A DNA stretch of 64,000 nt from the NCBI GenBank assembly GCA_037974665.1, contig CM075782.1, forward strand, positions 48,903,351 to 48,967,350, given 5' to 3'. The stretch's first letter is position 1. Each line of letters starts with the position of its first letter. This DNA is from Ehretia macrophylla (lineage: Eukaryota; Streptophyta; Magnoliopsida; Boraginales; Ehretiaceae). Positions 23,660 to 35,714 of this stretch are shown here, one piece after another. A program made the position numbers and the translations under genes. The notes under the pieces were generated by a model. It made no database searches. It worked only from the letters and a program-made list of their open reading frames with translations, and was not told where the DNA came from.

Positions 23660-24999
23660 TTATGGTTGTGATAACTAGATGCTAAAACAGTCATCTTCAC
23701 CTTCTTGTTCGCTAAGTTCATCAGGCTAACTATGATCTGGCGCCTTGTCTGAATGGTGTTCTGATGCCATCTCCTAGAGTTGGAGCATAATGACCTTCAT
23801 TTCATCAAGGTCTGTAGCTGCAGCTAATCTTGACTGAAGCTGGTTCTTGATGGAAATAGATTCTTGTTGAGCCGTTGGAATGGCTTTCTGTTGTTTCTTG
23901 TTGGCGTCAAGCCATGACTGGACTTTTGGGACTGAACAAGTACCGTTGTTCATCTTATCCCACCACTTGACTTTGTGTGTTCTTCCAAAGGTTGGAACAA
24001 CATTCTGGCTTCAATAGGAAGTATGCTGGAATACGATCTCAGACATAAAAATCCAAGTAACGTATAAATTTCTGTAAAAGATGAATAATGGTGGTAAATA
24101 GGCAAGATGATCTGGGGCTTGCCATTTCTGGGTAAAAAGCTGAAAACCTTGGTACACTGGTTCTGGGAGTATTTCTAGAATGGGGCCATAGGATGCCCAC
24201 CACTAGATAAACCAATTTGGGACTTGAATTAGAAAATATGGTTTAAACATGAAAAACCATGACAGATTATGCTTATCATTCTAGCGAAAGAAACATTTGT
24301 ACCACGCCATAATGTTATCATAATATGTATAGTCTTTGTATGGTATGTCATATGGTATTTGTTTTGTTTGTGAGGGGGTTGTCCCCATTGTTCTAGGGAG
24401 ATAACTCTTTCAAGCTTGGCTTTGATGTAGTTATACTCGCCTGGTTTCTTGTCACTGTTGTCTAGGAAAAACTCAACTGATTTTATTGCTATGAGAATGG
24501 CCTTATAGTAACTCTAGGTTTTAAATGTGTTATCTGGGATGTAGTTGCACTGAGGGTAAAGAAATGAAAGTGCAAATTCATTTGCAGACATCTGTGGGTA
24601 ATGCTTGAAGTGTTCTGGTTCTGTTACAAGAATCTGATCAAAGACATTCTTGTAAATGTATGGTGTTTTTGGTGTTTCTTTGGTTTTTGGAGTTTGTTTT
24701 GGTTTGGTAACAAAGGGCTTAAACTTGTTACTGACTGGGGTCTGTGAAGACGAAGTTCCTGCAAAACCTGCATGAACACTGGTTAGTGATTTATATGGGG
24801 TCAAAGACCCTAAAACTGTTAGGTTTCTTCCTAAGGGTATCTGTTGTGTGTCTGGTGTATAGGTGATTTGTTTATCTTGCATCTTCGTTGTTGAAGATAA
24901 CGATTCTATTTTCACTAGTATTGCTGGAGTAGTTGTTTTCTGGGCGTAAGAGGCTATGGTGAGACTCTTAGCTTTGCCTTTGTCTTTCTTTGGTGCCAT
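23660..24999 (-). pseudogene. Second ORF of element C
   Basis: This matches the 7106-8446 ORF of element B. It starts MAPKKDKGKAKS at 24999 and is open for 161 codons to a TAG near 24514, where element B keeps a Gln codon. It continues with further stops to a final TAA at 23660-23662. At the B-specific stop, C has a Trp codon, so the two copies broke independently. The product is the florendovirus ORF of unknown function. Confidence 0.75.
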
Positions 25000-25178
25000 T
25001 GTTGGAATCAGAGGTGTATGTCCTCTGCAATTGAGATGGCTGTCTTAAAAAGACTCTGGTAGAACTGAAACTGGATTTCAATCTTGTTTAATTGGTGGAA
25101 TTGAAATGAATTCATTGAATTCCGCCGTTGGTAATACCTGCAAAAATGGAAAACTGGAATGGTATTCCCGAAGGAATC

Positions 25179-25427
25179 CTATGTGATAGGCACGTGGCCT
25201 GTCAGAAATTCTCTAGTTAGAAAATCAGGGATTGAATTGTCAATTCCCATGATGTACTGGATATCAAAATCAAAAATTGAAAAAATGGCTTGCCATCTGG
25301 CAAAAATCTGTTTTGATACTATATTTTTAACGTCCTTAGCCAGGACATCCTTGGCTGACTGGTAGTCAACACGAATTGTAAATTTTTGGTTAAAATGTGT
25401 TCTTTTCCTTTCAAGATCTGAATTCAA
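25179..25427 (-). pseudogene. RNase H region of element C (internal deletion)
   Basis: RNase H remnant. Relative to element B it lacks the part equivalent to 6605-6713 (109 bp). The deletion removes the middle of the domain and shifts the frame, which explains why this piece is out of frame with the reverse transcriptase. The C-terminal part (VDYQSAKDVLAKDV onwards) is intact to the polyprotein stop at 25179-25181. Confidence 0.78.
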
Positions 25428-26560
25428 ATACCTCCAAAGCCAAGTTCAGAAGCATCTGTCTGGACTATCTTTGCGGCATTTGGTTGACATAAAGTCAAAA
25501 TTGGTAAAACATTTACCTGTTTCTTGATTTCTTGAACAGCTCTAGTATGAACCTCAAACCAAGCTGGAGGATTCTTTTTGTGTCGTTCAAATAATGGTTT
25601 ACAAATGTGGCGAATGCCAGGATAAAAATCTGCGACATAATTAAGAGATCCTAAGAATCTCTGTAACTGTGTCTTTTCTGTTAAAACATCTGAAAATTTT
25701 TCTGCAAAATCTAAGCTTCTTTGGATAGGCGTGATTTTTCCGAAAGAAATCATATGTCCAAGGAATCTTATTTTTGTCTGGAAAAGTTTAATCTTGGGTG
25801 CAGAAACCATAAGACCATTTTCTTTAATGACCTTAAAAAACAAATGCAAATGTTTCCAATGCTGATGAATGTCATTACTGAAGACTAAAACATCAACAAT
25901 GTTAACAATGGTAAAACAAGTATACTGATTAAATATCTGGTTCATAATGTTCTGAAATTCTGAAGGGACATTCTTATGGCCAAATGGCATAACATTCCAT
26001 TCGTACTGGCCAAAAGGTACTGTAAAGGTTGTCTTGTATTTATCCTCCCCTGAAATCTGGATTTACCAAAAGCCTGATTTCATATCAAACTTGGAGAATA
26101 CTTGTGCTTGGTGTAATCTCTTAAGGAGATCATTCTTGTTTGGTATGGGATACCTAATCCACTGTAAAACCTCATTCAAAGGTTTATAATTGATGACTAA
26201 TCTAGGAACTCCTCGTTCCTTTTCTGCATGCTTATTAACATAAAATGCAGCACACGACCATGTGCTTTTACTGGGTCGGATGAGCTTTTTATCTAATAAA
26301 CTCTGGATTTCTATTTTGCATAAATCTAAATATTCCTTACTCATCTGAATGGGACGAGCTTTTGTAGGAATATGTTTTTTCTTGAAAATCTCTTTCATAT
26401 GGTAAAGAAACAATATGTTTATTCTTATTCCAAAAGGCTGTAAGAAATTCTGAACATACTTCTTTTTCAAGTTTGTTTTGAAAATCTTGTATTGACTGTA
26501 ATTGTTTTGAAATCTGGTTCTCAATACGAAGACTATCGATGACTTGCTTGAGAAATGCAA
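25428..26560 (-). pseudogene. Reverse transcriptase region of element C
   Basis: Two open pieces in the same frame (26063-26560 and 25424-25990) are separated by a TAA at 26063-26065. The first holds the fingers (VPRLVINYKPLN) and the FDMKSGFW palm motif. The second holds the MPFG block, a damaged catalytic box (about 25892-25903, Asn-Ile-Val-Asp instead of YxDD) and the connection region. The lesion in the box differs from that of element B. Confidence 0.84.
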
Positions 26561-26576
26561 TATGGTTTTCCTTTTT

Positions 26577-27250
26577 CTAAATCAAGTTAATTTCTCGTTT
26601 CTTATAAGGATAAAAGAATGGGAATAAAATTGTTTGTCCTAAAACTTGTGTTGAAATTCCTTGTTCTGAGACATTAAAAGGGAATAAAGACTGGAGAAAA
26701 TGATTCCCTAAAATGACATCGGAATTTAACTGTTTAATTAAGACAAAACTGATAGGAAAACAAATTCCTTGATTATACACATGCGCACTGGATAACATAT
26801 ATCTAATCTGTAATCTAGTAGAGTCAACCATGGAAAGCTTCTCCTTGGTTTTCTCAAAGAATCTGGTGGGGATAATTCCTTCTTGGATGCAGTTCATATC
26901 TACACCTGAATCAAACAAAGCTATGGTATCAAATTTATAGTCTTCGATGACTATGGTTAACTTGACATACCATTTCTAGTATGAAATTCTGGTAAGAAGA
27001 TTGAGATAATCTTCTTCTTCTTGTTTCTTAGGTGAACTAGTACCTAGCTGATCAGTTTTCAGTTTGCCTATTGCAATCTGAGTCTGTTTATCTAATTGAT
27101 CATCATTCTGATGATGTTCCTATAGATCAATTTGACTATCTAACTAGAGAAGTAGAACATCTTGTTATAATCTGTGATAGTCTCTTCTAAGTTCTCGAAT
27201 TTCTTGTTTCAACTGGTTGATCTCATGCTGGAGATCAGAGATTCCTACTG
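26577..27250 (-). pseudogene. Aspartic protease region of element C
   Basis: Protease fragment open at 26577-26918, carrying a FDSGVDMNCI motif (Ala of the usual DSGA is Val). The upstream coiled-coil part seen intact in element B (4788-4930) is broken here. It ends in a stop at 26577 out of frame with the reverse transcriptase, so an indel separates them. In live relatives the enzyme processes the polyprotein. Confidence 0.78.
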
Positions 27251-27675
27251 GTTGATTCTTCTTGTTCTAGAAATGGGATAAGACTTCAGAATAATTGGTC
27301 TTCTGAGTCTCCTTGGGAATGGTCATAACTTATCTTTCTTCTTTCTGGTCAATAAGCTCCTTGAGCTTAAGAAGATAGACTTGTCGTTCTTCTGGGTCTG
27401 TGATCTTACTACTCATGTCTAACATAGACTGTAAGAATCAGTTATGGTATTGAGTTTCTTATGACAGAAACATGGTCCTTTACTGGGACAAGCACAGTCT
27501 GGTTCAGATACTCCACTACTACTAGAGTAGTAATCTGCACCAATCTGGTTGATGTTATCTTCACTAGAACATTCTTGTGAAGAACTGGTACTTGACTCAG
27601 ACTCATACTGGCCAATGATCTAAAGGAAACTATTCTTAGTTTCTTCGTCTAGTTCTAACTGTTGTATTCTTGATC

Positions 27676-28600
27676 TTAACCTACAAGTTTTGGCGAAATG
27701 GCATGGCTTGCCGCACTTGAACCAGACAGAAGTATTCTGTTATTTTTTACTATCCTTATTATATCTGGGTTTCCACTTATTCTGAGGAAACTTCTGGTAA
27801 TGTTTCTTTTTCCTAAATGATTTAAAAGGTCTATCGTACTTCTTCGTATGATGTCTCTTAAATCTATGTGTTTTAGTCTTATGAGTTCTTTCAGTGTGAG
27901 GAGGATGGATACGTTCCATGCCATATTGTTCACACCAATTTCCTAACTCATTTCTGGAAATGAGGTTCTATTTCTTTAACTGGACTTTGAAATGAAGATC
28001 CGTGCAGATCTTTAAAGCTGTCTTGTTAATCTGGCTTATGATATCTCCATAAGTCATAAGACTGTAATCTAAATCTGGGAATTCAAGTGAAAGGGCATCT
28101 TTCACCTGTTGGGCAAATAACTTTGGAAGTCCAGATAAAAATCTTTCTTTCCAATAACTAGCATTGTTATATGGTCGTTGTTATAACTTACTGAGGAAGA
28201 CATCCTTATACCATCGGAAGTTTTGTAATCTTCTACATCTAAGGTTCTGGAGAATCTTAGATGTTTGTTCTTGATATATGATTGGATCACCAACAAAGTG
28301 GTAAGTAATCATATAGACTAAAGCAGAAAGGGCACTGGATTCTGCTTAACCTTGGTCGTTAACAACTGGGTTGCCTTGGTCATTGGTTTTCTGCATATCT
28401 AAGATAGCAGTTTTGGTGTTATCACTAAGGTGGTCATCCTACCATCCTTTTAACTGGCCTATAAATTCTAGGATGATGTTATTGACGGCTGTCTTTTCTG
28501 GAACAGATTGCTTGTAGATATTACCTACAATGATCATCTATTTGGTTAGTTCTAAACTCTGGTATTATGTCTTTCAGTCTATGTTCCATTCATAGATTTG
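27676..28600 (-). pseudogene. Capsid region with zinc knuckle, element C
   Basis: Capsid/zinc-knuckle region matching 34-1119. The knuckle (about 27684-27735) has Trp in place of the first Cys, as in element A, and Cys in place of the Gly before the His. The B/D-specific TAG is absent here. Other stops break the frame, for example near 27745 and 27965. Confidence 0.74.
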
Positions 28601-29961
28601 ATTGGCAGAATAGGATTTATGGGACTGGGATTCCTCAATGAGGAGATCTAGTGGTGTTGGTCTGGGATAGAAACTTCTATTTCTAAATCCAACAATCTTG
28701 TTGACATTAAACTAGGTCTGAGGAATAGTCCTATCTGGTTCACTGTCGGAACCGGCTGAACTATGGTCTGATTTACTAATGACTTGTAATGCTGGTAGAT
28801 TAATGGCTCATCAGGGGATTCTACTTTAGGAATAATACTGGAAATCTTAAAAGGAAGGGGTTTGATTGGGATAACTTCCTTCTTACTGGTAGAAGTGAGT
28901 CTTAATGAATCAAATGTTCTAACTATAGGAGTAGGGGACTGCTTCCTAAGGGAAAGTTCTATTGACTCCTTAAGTTTCTCTTCTGTACTAGATGAAAAAC
29001 TACTGGTCTTTTTCTCTAACGTATGTTCTATGCGTTCTACTTGTTTCTGAAGGGTAACTAATGAAAGATTGGTCCAATTGCCAATTGTCTTGCTCGGCAA
29101 TATCTTTCACTTCTGGTGTCTTGGTTGTAGAAACAACTATTGGTTTCAGGTCAATAGTACCTATTGAATTCTGAATCTGTGTTGCCTGGAAAGGTGGATG
29201 CTCTGCTTCTAAGGTCTTAGTAGAACTGGATAAGTTTTACTGCCTAGTTCTGGAACCTAAAACATTGATGTTCATTGGCTTGTTTTTTCCTTTGAACCAA
29301 AGAAAGAATGGTTGAGTCTGAAGATTCTTATGGCCTGATGCCATTGTTCTTTGTACTGGTCTCTCTGTTCTTTTGTGGTAGCACGAAAGAACAATTCTCT
29401 ATTCTTAATATGTTTTTCAGAAAGAAATTCTTCCTTCAAAGTCTATTTATCAATCTCAAACTCTTATGTTAACATGTTTAATCCTATGTCAGAAGTTGTG
29501 GGGTAATGGTCAACAAATAATGTATCTCTTGGTTCAAACTCATGATAAATAGGTCGAGTAATCTGTTCTTCAATCTTGATTCCATAAGGAACAGATTGAC
29601 TATAGAACCTAGTGTGTCTCGATGTCGAAGAAAGGTCGACAAATCCTGGTATTGGGTCAGAAATACTGACTCTGGAAATACTGGATACAGATCTAGATAG
29701 ATGAGAATCCCTATCTCCTCTATCCATCTTAATACTAATAGATCCATTTTCGTACTGGATGATCTATTCAATTCTGGTATTTTTAATGTTCTGATCTTGA
29801 GCTACAGGTCTGGTAGCATTTTCTATATTCCAATGCTCTGGTAAGGAAATATCTTTCCACTAAATGGTCTGGGGGATATTAACTATTGATCTGGTTCGGT
29901 CCATGGTCCATAAAAGGGTTTCTCCTTTTAATCTATTTCTTGTTACATATCTAGGATTCAA
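28601..29961 (-). pseudogene. Movement-to-capsid linker region, element C
   Basis: Interrupted polyprotein linker. Open pieces are 28648-29100 (150 residues; a Leu/Glu coiled coil then Ser/Thr/Lys-rich) and 29464-29727 (Arg/Ser-rich start). The FFRATTKEQRDQYKEQW block shared with element A lies around 29320-29420. The counterpart in A is 1120-2405. Function unknown to me. Confidence 0.6.
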
Positions 29962-30543
29962 TCATGTGTTCATTAATTTATAATCAAGGCGATAAATAAC
30001 TTCATATGCATGTGAACCATGTTCAACAACATAATTATATGCTTTGATATATAAATTCAACACTTTCATGATATGGGGATCTGTAAGAGAAATGGTATAA
30101 TTGGGAAAACAATCAAAGAAAACTGGTCCATTACATAAACTAGTTTCAACTAATCCCAAAAGGGAATCGTTGTATCTGAGTAATCTTTTATCACGTAAGG
30201 CAATAAAAATACTGGTATCTAAACCTTCTCTGGTTAATGGTTTAAATGCAACTTGTACATGTCCTATGTGAAGAAATCTATAGCTATTCTTCTTGGCTTT
30301 TTCTAATGATTTCTGGGAAAATAACTGTAAAGACTGGTTATTACTTTCTAATGGAACAATTTCTTCCTTAGATCTAATTGTTCTAAGAGACTTGAAGTCA
30401 AAGACTCCTTTCTGGTAAACTTCTGTTATTTTCATCTTAGGTGGTTTCCAACTACCTAATTCTTTTTATGTCCATGTTTCTTCTTTTATGGCTATGGTAT
30501 TACTATTTGTATCTACTGAGACGGAACTAATACTAGATGTCAT
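29962..30543 (-). pseudogene. Movement-protein region, element C
   Basis: 30K-type movement-protein region, open for 157 codons from the internal ATG at 30435. It includes the TDPHIMKVLNL and YEVIYRLDYK landmarks of caulimovirid movement proteins. An in-frame ATG 36 codons upstream (30541-30543) is the likelier ancestral start and is cut off by a TAA near 30462. It ends at TAG 29962 with decayed linker beyond, so it is only a fragment of the ancestral polyprotein. This is the best-preserved movement region here. Confidence 0.75.
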
Positions 30544-30692
30544 TACAGCTAACTTAAATAACTCTACCTGATACTCTGGAACTATCCTAGACCCAGCCAC
30601 CTGACTTACACTCTCTGCAGGACTTACAGCAGTACCTCCAGCCTAGGACTCAGCAAACAAGTATCAAATAAAATTACACAAATTAACTGCTT

Positions 30693-30706
30693 TGGCTCTG
30701 ATACCA
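30693..30706 (-). other. Primer-binding site of element C (tRNA-iMet)
   Basis: TGGTATCAGAGCCA on the minus strand, identical to the site at 3139-3152. It marks the 5' start of the viral map, just left of the head-to-head junction. Confidence 0.9.
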
Positions 30707-30965
30707 GAAACAGCCCAGGATAATACAGTTAAGGAAAGCCATAGAAATAAATTACGATACAAGAAAGAAAAAAAAAATAAATGGAAATACTTTAAATGAA
30801 AGAAACAGATAACTAAAACAGAAAGATATCAGAAACAAAATCTCTTACTTGTATTGAAGATCTAGAAAAAATTGTTACAATAGTGGAAGTACAGTGATGT
30901 ACTATCTGGTGATACTAAGGATCCGAAATTTTATAAGAAATTTTCTTCCCATTTTTTACCATTTA
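30707..30965. other. Head-to-head junction of elements C and D
   Basis: Viral leader in minus orientation up to about 30925, then plus-oriented intergenic sequence (GGATCC ... TTTACCATTTAG), then plus-oriented capsid sequence from about 30965. The order and breakpoints match the A/B junction at 3153-3430, so the inverted pair was formed once and then duplicated. Confidence 0.82.
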
Positions 30966-31890
30966 GTCAAATCTATGAATGGAACATAGATGGAAAAACA
31001 TAATACCAGATTTTAGAACTAACCAAACAGATGATCATTGTAGGTAATATCTACAAGCAATCTGTTCCAGAAAAGACAGTAGTCAATAACATCATCCTAG
31101 GATTTACAGGCTAGTTAAAAGGATGGTAGGATGACCACCTTAGTGATAACACCAAAACTGTTATCTTAGATATGCAGAAAACCAATGACCAAGGCAACCC
31201 AGTTGTTAACGACCAAGGTCAAGCAGAATCCAGTGCCCTTTCTGCTTTAGTCTATATGATTACTTACCACTTTGTTGGTGATCCAATCATATATCAAGAA
31301 TGAACATCTGAGATTCTCCAGAACCTTAGATGTAGAAGATTACAAGACTTTCGATGGTATAAGGATGTCTTCCTCAGTAAGTTATACTAACGACCAGATA
31401 GCAATGCTAGTTATTGGAAAGAAATATTTTTATCTGGACTTCCAAAGTTGTTTGCCCAACAGGTGAAAGATGCCCTTTCACTTGAATTCTCAGATTTAGA
31501 TTACAGTCTTATGACTTATGGAGATATAATAAGCCAGATAAACAAGACAGCTTTAAAGATCTGAACTGATCTTCGTTTCAAAGCCCAGTTAAAGAAACAG
31601 AACCTCACTTCCAGAAATGAGTTAGGAAATTGGTTTGAATAATATGGCATGGAACGTATCCAGCCTCCTCATACTGAAAGAACTCATAAGACTAGAACAC
31701 ATAGATTTAAGAGACATCATACGAAGAAGTATGATAGACCTTTTAAATCATTTAGGAAAAAGAAACATTACCAGAAGTTTCCACAGAATAAGTGAAAACC
31801 CAGATACAATAAGGATAGTAAAAAACAGCATAATACTTCTGTCTATTTCAAGTGCGGCAAGCCAGGCCACTTCGCCAAAACTTGTAGGTT
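30965..31890 (+). pseudogene. Capsid region with zinc knuckle, element D
   Basis: Matches 3420-4342 of element B, including the TAG at 31112-31114 and the TGA near 31301. The zinc knuckle (about 31838-31888) has Tyr for the first Cys but keeps the other ligands. Open pieces are short (64-85 codons) and out of frame with each other. Confidence 0.74.
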
Positions 31891-31904
31891 AAGATCAAGA
31901 ATAC

Positions 31905-32493
31905 AAAAGATGAAGACAGTCAGCATCTTCAGTACATGACCAGTTAAGCACCAAGACCAAGTCAAGATTCCACCAGACAAGCAATTATCACAAGAAGACA
32001 AAAGATCTTTCGGCCACAGTAAAAGCTAGACAAGATCATCACAAGACGACAAAACAAGATTCGGCGACAGTTATCAGTCGACACTATTTATGAATAGTAA
32101 AATCACTTTTACTGTTCACTTTAAGAAAAGTTACTTTTGAATTTTCTTTTTCACATTTACACTATTGTAATCACAAAGAAGAATCCTATAAAAAGGCAGA
32201 GTCTGCCTCAAAGAGTAGGATCCAGAATTTTATACGAAATTTTCTTCCCATTTTGTACCATTTAGGATTTAGACCGGATCAATAGTATCACCAGACAGTA
32301 CATCACTGTACTTCCACCATTGTAACAGTTTTTTCCAGATCTTCAATACAAGTAAGGGACTTCGTCTCTGATATCTTTCTGTTTTACTTATTTGTTTCTT
32401 TCATGTAAAGTATTTCCATTTATTTATTTTTTTTCTTTCCTTGTATCTTAATTTATTTCTATGGCTTTCCTTAACTGTATTATCCTAGGCTGT
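31905..32493 (+). promoter_or_regulatory. Promoter/leader remnant of element D
   Basis: Retains the distal half of the viral intergenic region: the doubled GCCACAGTA-type motif (about 31985-32060), the TATA box at 32187-32196 with its palindrome, and the leader to the viral terminus. Homologous to 9016-9587. Confidence 0.75.
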
Positions 32494-32499
32494 TATATA

Positions 32500-32567
<68 letters not shown>
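32494..32567. repeat. (TA)n at right end of element D
   Basis: About 74 bp of nearly pure TA between the viral terminus and duplication copy 2. It has expanded compared with the 16-bp tract at 9588-9603. Confidence 0.9.
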
Positions 32568-32571
<4 letters not shown>

Positions 32572-32999
32572 GCTTCCATTCAGTCCATCTCATGCAAATA
32601 TTTGGGATTTTTTTCGGTTTTACTTTTTTCAATACCTTTTAAGTTTAAGGAAGCTATTACACCAATAATCTTCACTATTGTGTAAAATCCACCGTAAATT
32701 GAGTAGCATAATGCTCGAAATTCTTGCTATGCGTATTTCAAAGTAATGAGTTTGTTGGGTTTCAATTGTATATGTTGCAGTCTTGTTTCAGTGTCCTAGT
32801 TGTGTATTGTGATACTACACTTTGCTCTTTGCTTAGTATGAATATGTTACTTGCTTTATTGTACAATGTTTGTTTGATACTTATAGTAGTTGATAATGGT
32901 GGAAATTTTTGTGACATTGTAACTAATTTATGTCACAATTCGAAGCTGGAATTGGAATTGTGGAAAATCATTTCAAATTTGAATTTAAAATTTTCATAA

Positions 33000-33525
33000 T
33001 TTAATTCTATGAGTAAATTGCTTGCCGCTCCCTGTATTTTGCTCGAAAAACTAATTCACCCCCTGTAATTTTAAAATAGGCTCATTACCCCCCTGTGTTT
33101 TTTCGATTAAACTGACGCACCCAAAATCTCTTATTCCGTTAACAAATGTTACCAAATTAGTTAATTGATCGTTATACCCTTACATAAAGTTAAAATCGAA
33201 AAAATACAGGGGAGTAATGAGCCTATTTTAAAATTACAGGGGGTGAATGAGTATTTAGGGCAAAACACAAGGGGCAGGCAAGCAATTTACTAAAAGGGTA
33301 TTTTTGTCCGACAACGAATTTATTTAAACCACAAGCATAAAAAATCGCATTTTAAGCGCCTGTGTTACAATTGCTGTTAAATTAGATGACTTTTTTAACA
33401 GAGGGGCGTTCAGCTACACTCTAAAAATCAAAGGGGGTAATGAGCCTATTTTAAAAAGACAAGGGGTAAATATGTATTTCGAGCAAAACACAGGAGGCGG
33501 CAAGTAATTTGCTGTTTAATTCTAT
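33000..33525. mobile_element. Mutator-like foldback element (copy 2)
   Basis: Duplicate of the 10047-10562 element (here 33011-33514) with the same 11-bp TTTAATTCTAT flanks at 33000-33010 and 33515-33525. The C tract is only 6 bases here. Confidence 0.75.
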
Positions 33526-35438
33526 AGCCTCAAGCTTAAGTAAACAAACACTGCATTATTGTTACTATAATGCTTTTGGTTTTGGCATTGGAATAGTTCA
33601 ATATGTTTTAGCCCTCTCCTTATGGTTAGTTGTGGAGGAGTTAACTTTGTCCTTCGTGCTTAGATATCATGTAAGGATTTCACACCTTTTCTCTTTTTGT
33701 GTATGTTTGTGTGTTTTATGTTTATTTTTTAGTTGGTAAGACGAAGAATTTAAATCTGAATTCGACGAGTATTCGACCCGATTATACACCCATTTACGAA
33801 ACCGATAGAATATTTGTTAGAGTTTGGTTTTTACAAGTGATTACCAATGGGTAGTCCAGTAGGGTTTGGTAATAGGAATTTTAAAAAACCCGAAACCCGA
33901 AAACTTGATTAGTAATTTAGTACAAATAAATTAATAAAAATGTTTATATATTTACATACATATACAAATAATATATTACTTAAGAAAAGATAATTTTTTA
34001 ATATTAGTCTAAGATTAATAGTTGCGGGCTATAGTCGAATTCTTATTATTTATGTTTACCTATTCTTTTTATCTAATTCAACTAATACAACCGCTCAATT
34101 ACTGAATAATTCAAACGAGAATGATGATTTATAATTGTGATAAGTACTTTATGTTCTTTTTTCTTCAGGTTATTTCATATTATTATAGAAGGATGATAAT
34201 TTCTCAGCATAAATATTTTGTTGAATGTTTCTATTAAGTTTAAGTTTGATAATAAATAATAAATTTAATTTATGTTTTCTAATCCATTGTGATTTGTCAT
34301 TATTTTAGTACTTTTTTTATTTCTTTAAAAACTTTTTAAGTTTTTCTTTTAAAATAATTCGTTTTTCTATTCATTAACGGATTAGGTTGGGTATCCGCAG
34401 GTTTTTTAATATTTAATGGGTTCGAGTTTGGTAAGCAAAATCTAAACCAGACGGATTTTCGTCATGAGTTTGGTAAAATATAATTTAAACGGGTTCAGGT
34501 TTGATTTTATAAATTTTAACAGGTATCCGATCCGTTGTCATTCATAGAAAGGGCACAGGCAAATGGATATGTTCGCCACAACTGATGACTAAGCCACATC
34601 AAGTATAGAAGTATGTGTGGGGGTACACCACTGCGTCCGAGGGTTTTTTAATTGGTGGTCGAACTTCGCTGGATAATCCGTTGATCGGGCTCTGTCATCT
34701 AAATTCTCATGTCATCCAAAAAAAAAACTTAGCCTCTCATTTTCTCGGGCAGTGCCAGTAATTAAGCATTGTGCTTAACTAATTCGAACTATACAAGTCA
34801 TTTATCCCTGATTTTAAACCCTAATATATGCCCAAAGAATTTCTAAGGTATTCCTAGTCATTAAAGAAAAAAATTTACTTGGCCTCTATCCCATTTAAGT
34901 ATGACTTGCCGCTTATACGTTTTAAGCATTGCATTGGTTCCCGCGGCTTAGCCATCCAACTGAATCTGGCATGTACCTGCATTGATTTTACGGTTTTCCC
35001 AAGTAAAATATACAATAACATGATATGAAGAAAAAAAAAAACACATCATTTCACCTGTAAGCAAGATAATTTTTAATATTGAGTCTTACACGTGAACGTA
35101 ATTTTATAAATGGGTGACAATAATTTTACCATTGATGGTGCATGGCTACTTATTAATTTGTTCAATCTACAGTTATCTACAGACATTGTTCTTCCATGTT
35201 TTCTCATTTTTTTTCTTTTTCTTTTAACACGGTATCAAAATTACCGTTTTGGTGGCCTCATGTGTCTGTAAAGTTAGTACTAAGTCATCATGGTCACTTA
35301 CCAAGTCATAATTGACCACCACCATATGGGAGAAATATATATTCTAATAGGTAATAAGAAATAAAGGTGAAGTAAAAAAACCTATCATGGTCTCTTCATA
35401 CCAATTGTTATCCACATTGTGGGATTGACAATATAAAT

Positions 35439-35714
35439 CTAACAACATTTTTTATTTTTGTCGGGAACTGTCTCCATCCAGTTTGTTTCATTGCATATAA
35501 TGAACACAGCATACTGTATATTTGTGTAAGAAAATTGTAATGTATGCAAGTAAATGCCATCAATTTCGATGGCTAAGCCACAGGCGGTAACGCAATGCTT
35601 GAAACTTCGAAGCAGCAAGTCATACTTCAAATGGGCTAGAGGCCAAGTAAGTTGAACATTAGGAATCCTGGCCACTTGCTTCTTGATACTACTTTTCCTA
35701 ATAAGCTTTGGCAT
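35439..35714 (-). pseudogene. Small ORF, duplicate of 14683-14958
   Basis: This 91-residue ORF differs from the copy-1 ORF by two residues (Pro to Leu, Arg to Cys). Its inverted partner is mostly deleted in this copy; only about 34866-34990 remains. Product unknown, and the ORF may be fortuitous. Confidence 0.35.

Larger units (their letters stand above)
22505..30706 (-). mobile_element. Endogenous florendovirus-like element C (full length)
   Basis: This 8.2-kb minus-strand viral copy has all regions in order: primer site (30693-30706), movement (29962-30543), linker, capsid/zinc knuckle, protease, reverse transcriptase, RNase H, second ORF (23660-24999) and intergenic promoter. Both termini fall at the primer-site position of the circular map, and the left one touches a TA tract. 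It is the only copy in the window with every region present. It is still inactivated by numerous stops, frameshifts and a 109-bp RNase H deletion. Confidence 0.88.
30965..32493 (+). mobile_element. Endogenous florendovirus-like element D (internally deleted)
   Basis: This plus-strand copy keeps only the capsid/zinc-knuckle region (30965-31890) and the intergenic region (31905-32493). Compared with element B it lacks about 4.7 kb (equivalent to 4345-9015: protease, reverse transcriptase, RNase H and second ORF). The join lies at about 31893-31905. Its right end is the same viral position as in B and abuts a long TA tract. Capsid lesions shared with B show it is B's duplicate. Confidence 0.85.
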
